Source: Tillus elongatus (taxonomy: Eukaryota > Arthropoda > Insecta > Coleoptera > Cleridae). From it: 64,000 nucleotides of DNA. The notes beneath the pieces were generated by a model. It was given only the letters and a program-made list of their open reading frames with translations. It did not search any database and was not told the origin of the DNA. The stretch is taken from positions 151,070,769-151,134,768 of the forward strand of contig OZ023265.1 of assembly GCA_964006375.1 (NCBI GenBank), in the 5' to 3' direction. The position numbers and the translations under genes were made by a program. Shown piece by piece: positions 33,958-47,300 of the stretch (its first letter is position 1; every line of letters starts with the position of its first letter).

Positions 33958-34272
33958 TAACCTCGGTGGTTCAGGGGTAAGAACGTGCGCCTCTGAACCG
34001 AAGGGTACTGGGTTCGATCCCAGGTTACTCCTTTCACTTTTTCAGTACAAACTGTAACATTAACATCAACCGAGGTTCTGGCATTGTATTTGAGCTAGTT
34101 GAATGTCTGCACGTTCCGCCCTTCGGAGGGGCCGTAAAGCCGTCGGTCCCTTTACAGAACGGCAGGGGTTCGGCAAATTTTCCAGGATAATGAGGTGAAA
34201 TTGCTCCCTTGCGTCGGTGATTGGCCATAGTCGCAGAAATAGGACGACGTTAAAGAAACAAAACACGCATAC
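33958..34272 (+). repeat. tRNA-derived SINE, internally shortened
   Basis: The head at 33960-34030 has box A-like TGGTTCAGGGGTAAGAAC and an intact box B GGTTCGATCCC. The body matches 18412-18771 but lacks about 40 bases around 34150 (the part ending in the ACGTTAAAGATCCC block). The tail is GGACGACGTTAAAGAAACAA. The head is better conserved than in the 16.4-kb copy. Confidence 0.85.
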
Positions 34273-34317
34273 AAGAATTTACTATACGATCCTCTTTTAG
34301 GATTAATGTTGTTAAAA

Positions 34318-34628
34318 CCCATTAGCGAATTTTTATTAAAAATATTAATTTGATCGAAACTTATATATATCTCTATTTTGTTAAGACTGCGGACGAGTTC
34401 GTTAGCCAGTCCGATGAGACCAGTTTTTCTAAAAAAAATATTGATTTTTCTGCAAAAAAATTGTATATCAAAAAATAACAAAGTTATTTTAATGAAATTT
34501 GGTAGGTATTTTTCCCCGGTAACGACCTTATTATATACCAAAATTCAACTTTATAGGCTTAGCAAATTAAGTTATTTAAACTTTAAACATCCAATAAAAA
34601 TTCGCTACTATAAGGCACTTGCTGCGAA
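34318..34628 (-). repeat. hairpin-family copy without R-module or TA tract
   Basis: Left edge ATTAGCGAATTTTTATTAAA (half of the terminal hairpin). It is followed directly by L-module text (GACGAGTTCGTTAGCCAGTC, TTTGGTAGGTATTTTTCC) and the inverted end AAAATTCGCTACTATAAGGC at 34598-34617 with ACTTGCTGCG. It is an old deletion derivative. Confidence 0.6.
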
Positions 34629-34849
34629 TTTTCATTAATTTTTGGTTCTACCCATAATATTTTTCTAATGAAATAATGAAGTTTATTTTGCTCGTTAACT
34701 AAAATGTTAATTAATCTATCTTAATAATATTAGCAATAAGCAATCTTTATATCTTGAAGTAAACAGTATACAACTACAGCTGTTAGCTTTCATTTAAATA
34801 TGTAGCAGATTTTTCAGTGAAACAGAAAATATACAGTTTTGTTAATAGT

Positions 34850-34914
34850 ACACACACTCACGCACGCACGCACGCACGCACACACACACGCACACACGCA
34901 CACACGCACACACT

Positions 34915-35008
<94 letters not shown>
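34850..35008. repeat. compound (CACG)n/(CA)n/(TA)n microsatellite
   Basis: CACGCACG- and CACACACG-type repeats at 34850-34912 run into a pure TA tract from about 34916 to 35008. Confidence 0.95.
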
Positions 35009-35011
<3 letters not shown>

Positions 35012-35800
35012 TGGCCAATTTAAGATGGAAACACCCCTGTAACTTTTGTAGTTATAACTTGATTTTGATGAACAAAGGATCAAAAGAAAAAACTCTATAA
35101 ATGCTGTGAAAATCGTTTTCTATGTCATCTGATCAAGGCCTACTAATGCAGTTTTTCCATGTCAAGAAATGGGGAGAAGAGTTAGGGCCATTTTTAGGAA
35201 GAAAATAAGGACACTACTGCATTTGGCATCCCTAAAAATAGATATATACTAAATTTCAACAAAAAAGAAAAATTATTAAATATTTGATAGAAACTTATTT
35301 GTGTGGCCCTTCTAATATAAACACCCCTGTGACTTTTGTATTTATAACGCATTTTTTTAAAGCTGTCTCAAAAGGTAGAAAATGAAGAAGTCCATAGACT
35401 ACTAATGCAGTTTTTCTTTGTCAAAAAATGGGGAAAAGGGTTAGGGCCATATTTAGGAAGAAAATAAGGACACTACTGCATTCGGCATCCCTAAAAATAG
35501 ATATATACTAAATTTCAACAAAAAGGAAAATTATTAAATATTTCATAGAAGCTTATTGTGTGGCCCTTCTAATATAACTTCTATAACTTTTGTATTTATA
35601 ACGGATTTTTTTAAAGCTGTCTCAAAAGGTAGGAAATGAACGAGTCTATAGATCCTGTAAAAATTGTTTCCTATGCAATTCGATCACGGCCTACTGAAAC
35701 TATTTTTATATGTCAAAATTTATAAAAAAGTTTAGGGTTAGTTTAAGGAAAAAATAAGTACGCCACTAAATTTGCCATTTTTTAAATCTGTCACCCACAA
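35009..35800. repeat. three tandem ~260-290 bp units
   Basis: The unit start GTGTGGCC occurs at 35009, 35301 and 35558, giving periods of 292 and 257 bases. Shared landmarks are GTAACTTTTGTA/GTGACTTTTGTA near the start and TTAGGGCCAT with GGACACTACTGCATT. The third unit is more diverged toward its end. Short frames only. The array starts exactly where a TA tract ends. Confidence 0.85.
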
Positions 35801-36129
35801 AATTTCATAAGAAAATAACTATAACAATAGGTAATAGGTAATAGTGTATTTTCCATCAAGATTTACATGGGTTGTCAAACAAAACTAAAGTTTTTACATT
35901 CAAATATAAAATGTCAAATCGCAAAACAAAGATAATATTAAAACTATAAAACAAACCCTGATAAAATATGTATAGATAAGACATATCATTATAGTCCAAA
36001 ACATTAAATAACATAAAATAAACATATGTTAAAACTCAAAAAAAAAACCAATCTTTAACTGTAAAAGGTCAATTTGGAATCACAAAATCGTTGCGAAAAT
36101 TACTGATTTATTTGTTTAATTTCGTGTTT

Positions 36130-37814
<1,685 letters not shown>

Positions 37815-38269
37815 GATTTTTTAAAAAATATCTGTAACCCTAAATTACCATTAAACTGATTATCCGACAAAAAATCATATATGTATCCTTATTTGAAAGT
37901 TTTATTTGGTTTGTTTTGAGATTCTTTTCGCAGTTGTAAAATTTAAGTTAGAAAAAGTCTGTATATCTGCATTTCGCATGGAACAGTTTTACTAAGTAAG
38001 GGAAACAACAATCTATAAAACAAGTAAAGAAACCTTATAGGTCAAATTTTACAAAGAAATCTGTCAAATAAATGTCATAAATTGATGAAATAATGTATTT
38101 GGACATATGGCGCGGTCTAACACAAACATTATGTTTCAAGAAATTAAAAGCTGTAGTTAAAGTACATAATGTAATATTTATCCCCCAGATTAATTACCTT
38201 AAAGCTAAATCAATATAGTTTTTTTGGTGAAACTAATAACACCATTTTTTATAAAGAAAACGGATAACG

Positions 38270-38480
38270 TGACCTAAAATAAGCGAGAAATAGGGCTCCT
38301 AGGGGTTCTAGTTACAACACATATCCAACGTCCGTTTGACTTTTCAAATGGTAATATAAAATCCGAGCGATAACTCAAAAAATACACAACTGATTTGAAC
38401 GAAACTTGACAAATATCTCCATTTTGTTAATACCAAGGACGAGTTCTAAAATCAGCTAGCTATAACGAACTTTTTTTCCC
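38270..38480 (-). repeat. old hairpin-family copy with no TA expansion
   Basis: R-module text (ACACATATCCAACGTCCG) is followed by AATGGTAATATAAAATCCGA and L-module text (GATAACTCAAAAAATACACA). The TA tract position holds only a few TA steps. Heavily diverged. Confidence 0.55.
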
Positions 38481-38489
38481 CAAAAATAT

Positions 38490-39520
38490 ATAGAACGTTT
38501 TTGATTACGCTATATTTTTGAAAGTATTAGAGTAACTGGAATGAGACATGTAGCCAGAAATGGTGTAAATAAATATCTCTTGTGAACTTTAAGTCATTTG
38601 CAGATTTTTCTAAATTAAAAATAAAATCTGGGAGATGAATGGAAACGGCTTACGTAGTTAAAGTCCAATGCCAAAGACATAGTAGTTAGCTGACATGCGT
38701 TGATTGATACATACTACAGGACCAAATAATGCAAATAACACGGGTAGAATAGACTATCTGAACTAGCAACCGAGAAATCAATCACAATTTTGAGGTTAGA
38801 ATGACAGATGACATGAAATTAAAAATGATGTGATTGTTTCTTTTAAATGGGAAATTCAAAAAAATTTTAAAACACACTATATATTTGTAGCCTGATAAAC
38901 GTCCACAATTAAACGTATAGACTGAAAATGTAGTATATAGTGAAAATATAAAGCTTTAAGGAAGACAATAAGGAATATTTTTACGGAACCATTGTTTTTA
39001 TAAAAGAAATATGGCGCTTTTTGCCAGACCATGATTTGATAAGTTTTATATTGTAAGAATTGAAAGATACTAAGGAATAAGCTGAATATTGTAAACAAAA
39101 TCGCTTCACGTCTCTAAAAAAATGATTTTAAAACAGTTTGTAATTCTGTAATTAGCTGGTTACATAATTTACTCTTAGGATATAGTATACAATTTCCTAG
39201 GGCAGCAAGCTGTTTAGTAACAAGTAAACAAGCAATTTATGATCTATTATTATTTATCTTCCGAGGCTAAAGGTAGAGTGTTACCCTGACACGCGGGCGG
39301 CCGTGTTCATTTCCCGAACGATGTAACGTTTTGTTTTGTTTCACCAATTTTAATATTTGGTAGAAGCAATAGTATCATATATCATACGTTTGGACCAATA
39401 TCTCATTTTTCTTTAAAACGCCAGGATAACTTTGTCACTTTTGAGTCTACGATCAGAAGTTTCAGCAGACATTTTTATTGTTGATAAAAAAGAAGAGAAT
39501 TTGTTTTAAAAAACTTTTTG
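38490..39520. other. no recognisable feature
   Basis: AT-rich, with short frames only. No match to other parts of the window seen. Confidence 0.4.
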
Positions 39521-39529
39521 TTGCTGGAA

Positions 39530-39976
39530 GAACCCGTTCCATTAGGTTGACTAAAACGAAGTCATCCAGGCGATTAATGAGGCAAAATACCTGTCATATT
39601 TATAATTTGGGAGATATTTTCCTTTTATAAATATGAATTAAGTTTTCTTTTAGAAACCTTTTGCAACTTTAAAGAAATTTGCAATACAAGTTTCTTTTAA
39701 AGAGACTTAGAGTACCTAGATATACCAAATTTTAATTTTATAGCTTCATAGAAAATTGAGCTTTGGTCTCCAAAGGAGACCCAAGATTAAAATATTTTTT
39801 TGAAAATAGATAAATATCGATGGCAACACTTAAAAAAAATCGTCAAATGACCCTGTATTAAGATCTTTGAAATTCAAAGTCTGTTTAAAAAGTATTAATT
39901 TTAGTAATAGCCCGTACTAATAGTGTATAATTCATATGAAAATTCACTACGGTAACGCACTTGCTGCGTCCCGAAA
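39530..39976. repeat. second subfamily module with shared end
   Basis: Matches 6565-6940 (GGTTGACTAAAAC, AATACCTGTCATATTTATAA) and ends with GAAAATTCACTACGGTAACG then CACTTGCTGCG at 39947-39974, the same inverted end as the MITE-like module. Confidence 0.6.
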
Positions 39977-40714
39977 CTTTTTTTAGAGCAAGTCAAGAAA
40001 ATGATTATTTTCTAGTTATTTTATAAAAATACATGGAAGTTCTGTAAAGGAACAGTTTTATAATATCTGGTCACATTTATCGCGTGGCACTGCGCAAGGT
40101 TTGGAGATTCAGTTTCCCAACAGTGAAAACCGCTGTTGTGTTTGAGCGGCAGCGAGAGAACGACTGCATGCAGAGGAGTCCTTCAGTCTTGCGCCGGCCG
40201 ACCTATGCTGAAACTTTCCGCTGAAATTCTGAAACACCCCGCACTCTGACTCCAGCACGTCTCTATCATGATTCGGTGATATTAGATCTGTCCAAAAATT
40301 CTATTAGTGATGGGTTATACTTGACAGTTTGGTTGTCAACACAGTTTCCACACCTACACGAAAATGTGGATTCTGTTGATTTTCTTTTTTATGTATTTTC
40401 AGGACTATTTTGCCAATATGTTTAATTTTTTACCATTTCGTAAGTAATTCTGATATTAGCTATAATCCTGCAAAGCGAAATTTAAAACTTTTTAATTTAG
40501 AATATAGAACAATTTGTCATCTTATGGTAAAATCTGTTGTGAGACAATAATTTTAGCCATATTTGTGAATCATTAAAATTTATTATTATTAGCTTATTGC
40601 TTCATTTAAAACACGTTTTAAGTTGACTGTAGCAACTTTTTAGTGGTATTTTTTATTTTTAGTTTATTACCTAATGTTTGGGAGTAATATTTGTTAAATT
40701 ACATCAACTCTTTA

Positions 40715-40925
40715 AAAGCCTGGACGCAGCAAGTGCGTTATGGTAGTGAATTTTCATAGAAATTATCTGGCACAAAATATTTTATTATAACTTTTTTTCT
40801 TGTAACATAGAAGTCTGAATTTTGGTGTATAGTTTACTTTTTATATCGTAAACCTACCTACCAAATTTGGTTATCATAGCTTTTTAGTGAATTTTTATTT
40901 AAAAAAAAATCACTGATAGAGAGGT
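40715..40925 (+). repeat. short hairpin-family derivative
   Basis: Starts CTGGACGCAGCAAGTGCGTT, then TAGTGAATTTTCATAGAAAT, then a short AT-rich L-related body (ACCAAATTTGGTTATCATAG), and ends in a diverged hairpin TTAGTGAATTTTTATT/AAATCACT at 40888-40917. A similar start lies at 54120. It carries both element ends in about 200 bases. Confidence 0.6.
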
Positions 40926-40929
40926 ATAT

Positions 40930-42080
40930 ATATTTTGTTAATGGCATCCCTGGCGAATCTTTTTTGTACCTTTGGTTCAATTTTGTGTCCATTAACATCT
41001 ATTATGGTGATATAAAATTTTTATAGATTGGGATTCATGCGCCTCAATCTAGTCGAACTATTTTCATTATATGAAACGATATTTTTAATCCACATTATTA
41101 TTATCTAATCGTCATCCAGATAATTACCAATTTGCCTCTAATCCTATTTTTTATTGATATTAGAATATTCCTCACATGATTCTGTACACTTATGTCCTCA
41201 TCTCGTTGCGTCTCTGCCCATTCGTCGTTTTTGAAATAGTAACACTGTTATTCTCCATAATCTTACTGGGCTATTTTTTCGATTTATAACACTTCACAAC
41301 CAGTTTTTCATACTTTTAAATTTCTCTACGTAAGCCATATTTCGGGGCTCCTTGAGATTATTTTTTGAAAATGGCAGCCAGAACACCCACTTGTGAAGTC
41401 AGAGAAAAAGTCTCTATATCTGTTACATTTTGTAGTCTTCTTACTTGCCGTAAACCTTGTCTGACGGTCATATTGTCACATTTTTTACTGTGTCTTTACA
41501 TCCACAGTGCTTTTGCTTTCCTACATTTCTGTTTGGTCATATTTTTATGTCATCTGTATTTTCTGTGTGCTTCTTTGTTGCAAACTTTTTGCAGCTGTTT
41601 ATTATTTATAAATCTACTGTTTTCTTGGTTCAGCTTACTCTTTCCTAGCACTTCTTCTGTAGCTGGTTATTGGTTTCTTCTTTAAACTTTTCCAGTTCTT
41701 CTGCATCTTTTAGTCTGCGTACTTTTCATTTTGTCTTTGTATTTACTCTACTGTCACTAAATATTTTTTGCGCTTTGTACTAGACTATCTGCTATAGGAT
41801 ATTATATTGTATCATTGAACTGCACACTATACAGTTAAATGTATCACATACTATTTGAACAACCATAAAACTCGTTTCTAAATTATTAAGCTTGCAATTT
41901 AAAGCAAAGCGGTTGTAAAGAACAAAACTAGCATGCGTGAAGCAGTTTGGTAACAAGAATCAATTAGTCAAAGTAATAGCGATTGACGGTGTATAAAATT
42001 CCCTCTTATTATGTTTTAATTATTAAAGTTTAAAATTGTTCAATAATAGTAATCCAGATATAAAGAAGAATAAACTGACG
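40930..42080. other. no recognisable gene
   Basis: An open frame at 41365-41685 (106 codons, rich in Leu/Phe/Ser) shows no recognisable domain and is probably chance. The TA tract at 42085-42172 follows. Confidence 0.4.
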
Positions 42081-42082
42081 GA

Positions 42083-42084
<2 letters not shown>

Positions 42085-42172
<88 letters not shown>
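42085..42172. repeat. (TA)n microsatellite
   Basis: Pure TA run not obviously inside a family copy; flanking sequence not recognised. Confidence 0.97.
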
Positions 42173-42175
<3 letters not shown>

Positions 42176-42358
42176 ACGAACAGCCCAAACTACTGGGTCT
42201 AGAGAGACTTGAGTTGTTTGTTAAGCGATATAAGATAGGTATACTTATTAATATGTAGCTTGTATGTATCCGTACTTCATTATAGTATAGGTATTAAAGT
42301 TCGTAAATAGTTTTGATATAATATAGGTATTGGGTATGGTGTTAATATATAAAAAAAC

Positions 42359-43479
42359 TCTGGACGCAGCAAGTGCGTTATGGTAGTGAATTTTCATAAA
42401 AATGTTTTTAATTGCAAATATGTGTTTTTTTAAAGAAAGCAGGCATCAATTTTGGTTACCAGTATAACCTATATAGTAAAAACAATGTGCCATGTTTCAT
42501 AAAAATAACTTTATTGTTTGAAAATGTACAAAAATTTCCAAAAGTAAACTTAAAGTATTGCCGAAAAAACTCGTTTCTTGGTCACCCGTATAGGTTAATA
42601 GCAAATTAAGCTATTCAAATATGAAGCATTTGATCAAAATTCGCTACCATAATGCACTTGCTGCGTCCAGAATTTCTTTTCTTACAAACATACATTATAT
42701 TTCGGTGGAAAATGCAACAATTCAATAACATAAGGCGTGTTTGATTAAAAAAAAAAGAAAATTTGTATCACCAACGACTTATAGGCCACCCTGTGATTGT
42801 AGAATTAAAAAAAAAAAATGTAGATCAAGACACCCTATAATTAATATATACAAATTATTTTCATATCTTGTATAATAACGGATATATTGAGCTTTATTGA
42901 TTTTTTACGAAAATTCGACAAAAATTATATACCATTAAACGATCAACTCTATAGCTTAGGCTACTACCGAGCATCAGAGAAATGATCTATTTGAAATGCA
43001 TTTTCTGGAAATATTTTAGTGAAATGAAGGACAATGACGGTTGAAACTAAGACTTCAGGGCTTGTAAAACATTCTTCTTGAGACATTTTATTTCCATAGC
43101 CCGTATTAGATTCAAGTTCTTTGCCTAAATGTTGCCAAAATTGGCAATATTGCGTTTTAAATCGCAACTTTGACGTTTTGAGGAAAACCCCAATTTATTT
43201 TTCTTTAAATGCCTATAACTTTTTTGTCTTTTGACCCACATAGCTAAATTTTGGTAGGTAACTTACCTATAAGGATATAGATATAAACCCGCGTACCAAA
43301 TTTGGTTGCTTTACTTTGTTAATTCGGGAGATATAATTTTTTTTCGAAAGAAAACACAAACTTTTCCGGGAAAACCTGGGCAGATTTTCCTGGCTAACGA
43401 ACTTATCCAAGCCATTTGCAAAAGGAAGGTATTCATCAAATTTAATCAAAATCGACCCATTATTTTTTGAGTTATCGGT

Positions 43480-43568
<89 letters not shown>
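42359..43568 (+). mobile_element. hairpin/TA-tract family, copy E2, left part (split by Gypsy)
   Basis: MITE-like module 42359-42671 with ends TCTGGACGCAGC and GCTGCGTCCAGA. Middle region 42672-43200, L-module 43200-43480 ending GTTATCGGTGTGAT, then the TA tract from 43483. The TA tract is interrupted at 43568 by the Gypsy LTR and resumes at 50325, where the R-module and hairpin (to about 50528) complete the element. Confidence 0.85.
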
Positions 43569-43573
<5 letters not shown>

Positions 43574-44313
43574 CGTTTTCTCCGGGTTCTGGATAAGTGA
43601 GACTTTAAATTTTAACAAAACAACTTTATTTACACTCTAAATATGGATACAATAAAATTTCTAGAATGTCTCTCTCACAAAACACTTCATTTACTGGCCT
43701 TACAATTACTACTCTCAACAAAAGTCACTAATCTGGTACTACAGTCACTACTCTCTTAACACTTTACATTGCTTCTTCAAGTCACTACCACATTCTCTTA
43801 CTGAACTGAACTAACTCGGGCTGGCTTGCTTCCGCTTTTATATACTCGCCGTACCTTCCCCTCCTTTCTAGAGCATTCCATTCCAGAACCTTCCAGGACC
43901 TTCTTTTACTAGAAGGTTCTGTGAATACAGATCGGTCCCGTGTGTATACAGGGGGATGTATATACAGGTGATCCAAATGTGGTCACCACTCCTATGTCAC
44001 ACAAGAGGTGTTTCTCGAACTATAAGATCTCTCTGCGTATACAGGGTGTAAGGGTTGTCTACGTATACAGGGTGTATATACAGGGTGTTCGGAATGTGCA
44101 GACCTCAGTTATCCGTTCCGACGGGGTACAAGTTGGTAACTTCGTTATTTCTGGTCCTAGAGGGTTGAGACTTCGCCTGAGGGGGGTCACCCCAGGCACC
44201 CCCAGGGGGGTGGGGAGGCGGTGTTGCCAGATTGTGCAAAAATTCCCAGATGTTGGGGAAATTCTGGAGATGTGGCAACACCGCACCTACGTCTATTGAA
44301 GTGCTTTGTAACA
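43569..44313 (-). repeat. Gypsy 3' LTR
   Basis: 745 bases; on the minus strand it starts TGTTACAAAG and ends CGCAACA (TG...CA). It contains an AATAAA signal (minus) at 43625-43630 and TATA-like TATATAAAAG at about 43835-43844. Short repeats of the type TATACAGGGTG occur at 44035-44095. Confidence 0.95.
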
Positions 44314-44327
44314 CTGCCCCCCTCCTT
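44314..44327 (-). other. polypurine tract of the Gypsy element
   Basis: On the minus strand GGAGGGGGGCAG directly precedes the 3' LTR. It touches the stop codon of gag-pol, so the coding frame ends at the tract. It is the expected plus-strand primer site. Confidence 0.85.
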
Positions 44328-47300
44328 AAGACTGTTTGTCCCGAACAGTATTTACCGGCCGCCAACTTGGGGGTTCGTTGCCCCGATAGGGACTCAACCT
44401 CTCTATGTGAACAACTTTGGGTTTAGTTCTTGGAGACAGCTGGATTCTGTAGACTAGGTCGTTAATTTTCTTAGTCACCAAGTATGGCCCTTCCCATGGT
44501 TTCTGAAGTTTGGGACTGAGGCCCTTTCTCCTTGTTGGTTGGTACAGCCACACTGCATCACCTTCCTTGAATGTATGGGGTGTTGCTCTGCGATCCAAGC
44601 GCATCTTCATCCGGTCACTGCTTAAGAGGAGCCTATCTCTGACACATCTGTGTATAGTGCGCAGTTTTCCTTCTAGGTCGGCGACATACTCAGGTAACGT
44701 AGCTAGGTCCGCTATGTCCTCGTTCGGTGGTGGTCTCGTCATGTCGATTGGTAACCGCATCTCTCTGCCGGTCAACATCATGGATGGAGTGTAGCCGGTA
44801 GATTCATGCTGAGAGCTTCTGTAAGCTAGGAGGAACAGAGGTATCAACTTGTCCCAGGTTCTTTGATTCTCGTCGACAAACATAGCAAGATACTGATTGA
44901 TGGTCCTGTTATGCCGTTCTACCATGCCGTCTGATTGAGGGTGGAGTGGCGTTGTTCTCGTTTTCTTTATGCCTAGCAAGTCCATTAGGCTCTTCCAGAC
45001 CTCTGATTCGAAATTCCGGCCCTGGTCGGTGTGAATCTCCAAGGGTACGCCATGCCGTGATATGACATTTTCCATCAGGGCTTCTGCTACGGTCGTTGCC
45101 TCTTGGTTGGGGATCGGCGCAACTTCAGGCCATTTCGAGAAGTAGTCCATCGCCACCATTATGTATCTGTTCCCAGACTCTGTGATGGGAAAAGGTCCTG
45201 CGATGTCTACGGCAACTCTCTCCCACGGTGTACCTGAGATGTACTGCATCATTTTTCCTCTGGATCGGGTCTTTGGTCCTTTCTTTGAAGCACATTGGTC
45301 ACACCTTTTGCACCATTCTTCCACGCTTCTTCGGCAGTTTATCCAATAGAAGCGGTCTCTCACTCTGGCAAGAGTCCTGTTGACCCCAAAGTGGCCTCCA
45401 CTTCTACTATTGTGTAACTCTTGAAGAACACTGCTTATGCACTCACTTGGCACAACGGTCTGGTATATACAGTCTCTACCATCGGCAGTTTCCCATTTTC
45501 GAGTGATCATGTCATTCTTTAGACACAATGAGTCCCATTGTAGCCAGTATCCTTTAACCTCCGCCCCAAACCGGGACACATCGTGCCACTCAGGTCTTTT
45601 CCCCTTTTGTAGCCATTCTCTAATATTTTTCAAGTCTGGATCTGTCTTCTGTGCGTCTCTGATGTATTCAAGATTTACGTCTAGATCGGTGTTATTCTTC
45701 TGTCCTGCCACCAGTTGTTTGATCTGATGAGTTACTTTGTCGATCTCTTTGTTCTCTTGTCGCTCGCAAAATTTACATTCATGCACTGAACATGGTCTTC
45801 TCGACAGGCTGTCTGCATTGGCGTGACTTCTTCCTCTTCGATGTTCAATCCGGAAGTCGTAGCTCTGCAGTTTCTCTATCCATCGTGCTATCTGTCCTTC
45901 AGGATTTCTAAAGTTCAGAAGCCATTGCAGAGCAGAGTGATCTGACCTCACGCGGAATGTTCTTCCGTACAGGAAGCTGTGGAAATGTTCGATGGATCTT
46001 ACAACTGCCAGCAGTTCTTTCCGGGTTACACAGTAATTTTTTTCTGCTTTTCCGAACGTTTTGCTGAAGTAGCCTATCACAACTTCTTCTCCGGCTTGGA
46101 GCTGCGAGAGTACTGCCCCAATGCCATACTGGGAAGCATCAGTGTCCAGTATGAACAGTCCTTCGTCCTGAGGATAAGCCAGTATAGGAGCAGTGAGAAG
46201 ACGATGTTTGAGTTCTCTAAAAGACTCTTGGCAATCTGGTGACCAGATGAACTCAACCTTATTTTCAGTCAGGCTATGCAGAGGTTTCGCAATGCTGCTG
46301 AAGTACTTCACAAAGCGTCGGTAGTAGCTGCAAAGTCCCAGAAAACTTCTGACCTCATGTTTGTTCTTCGGCACAGGCCAGTCTCTTACTGCCTTTATTT
46401 TCTCTGGATCAGTTTCTATCCCTTTCTCAGAAACGAGATGTCCGAGGAAATTCACTTTCTTCTGGAAGAAGACGCATTTCTTGGGATTGAGTTGCAGATT
46501 GGCACCTCTCAGCCTGGAGAAAACCTGCTTCAGATTCGACAGGTGTTCATCGAAAGTCCTTCCAATCACCATGACATCGTCGAGATACACCAGGCATGTT
46601 TCCCATGTAAGTCCTCTCAGCACTAACTCCATTAGTCGCTCGAAGGTGGCAGGAGCATTACATAAGCCGAATGGCATGACCTTGAATTGGTACAACCCAT
46701 TCCCGGTTGAAAAAGCAGTCTTCTCCTTATCGTCTTTATGGAGTTCTACTTGCCAGTAGCCACTTTTCAGGTCTAATGTAGAGAACCACTTTGATCCGGC
46801 CAAAGTGTTCAAAGTGTCGTCGATCCGGGGCAGGGGATAACTGTCTTTCTTGGTGACATCATTCAGCTTCCTATAGTCCACGCAAAATCTCATAGTGCCG
46901 TCTTTCTTGGTGACCAAAACTACTGGGGACGACCAAGGACTATTAGACTCCTCGATCACACCATCTTCCAGCATTTCGTTAACCATCGCCTTGATTTCTG
47001 ATTGCTTGGCAAAAGGCAGTCTTCTCGGCGGCTGTCTAATTGGTCTTGCGTCGCCAGTATTAATTCTGTGTTGCACTAGACTCGTACGACCTGTGATTTT
47101 ATCTTGAGCGAAAATATCGGCCTCCTCCAATACGAACTTCAGGGCCATTTCCATCTCCATGTCGTTCAATTGGCCCCAAGAATTCTTGAACCGCTCTACC
47201 ATTTCTACTGGCAGTCTTCTGTCTAATGCCGTGGGTGTCACCTTTCTTGACAACGTCACTCGGTCAATGGGCTCGCAAATGGCGATAACCTCACCTTTCT

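Noticed and set aside
41365..41685. 106-codon Leu/Phe-rich frame, possible membrane protein
   Set aside because: Pyrimidine-rich strand alone explains it. No conserved domain or repeat support.
43785..44299. 119- and 75-codon frames inside the Gypsy LTRs (repeated at 49796-50310)
   Set aside because: They lie in regulatory LTR sequence, are identical in both LTRs and have no domain. Chance frames.
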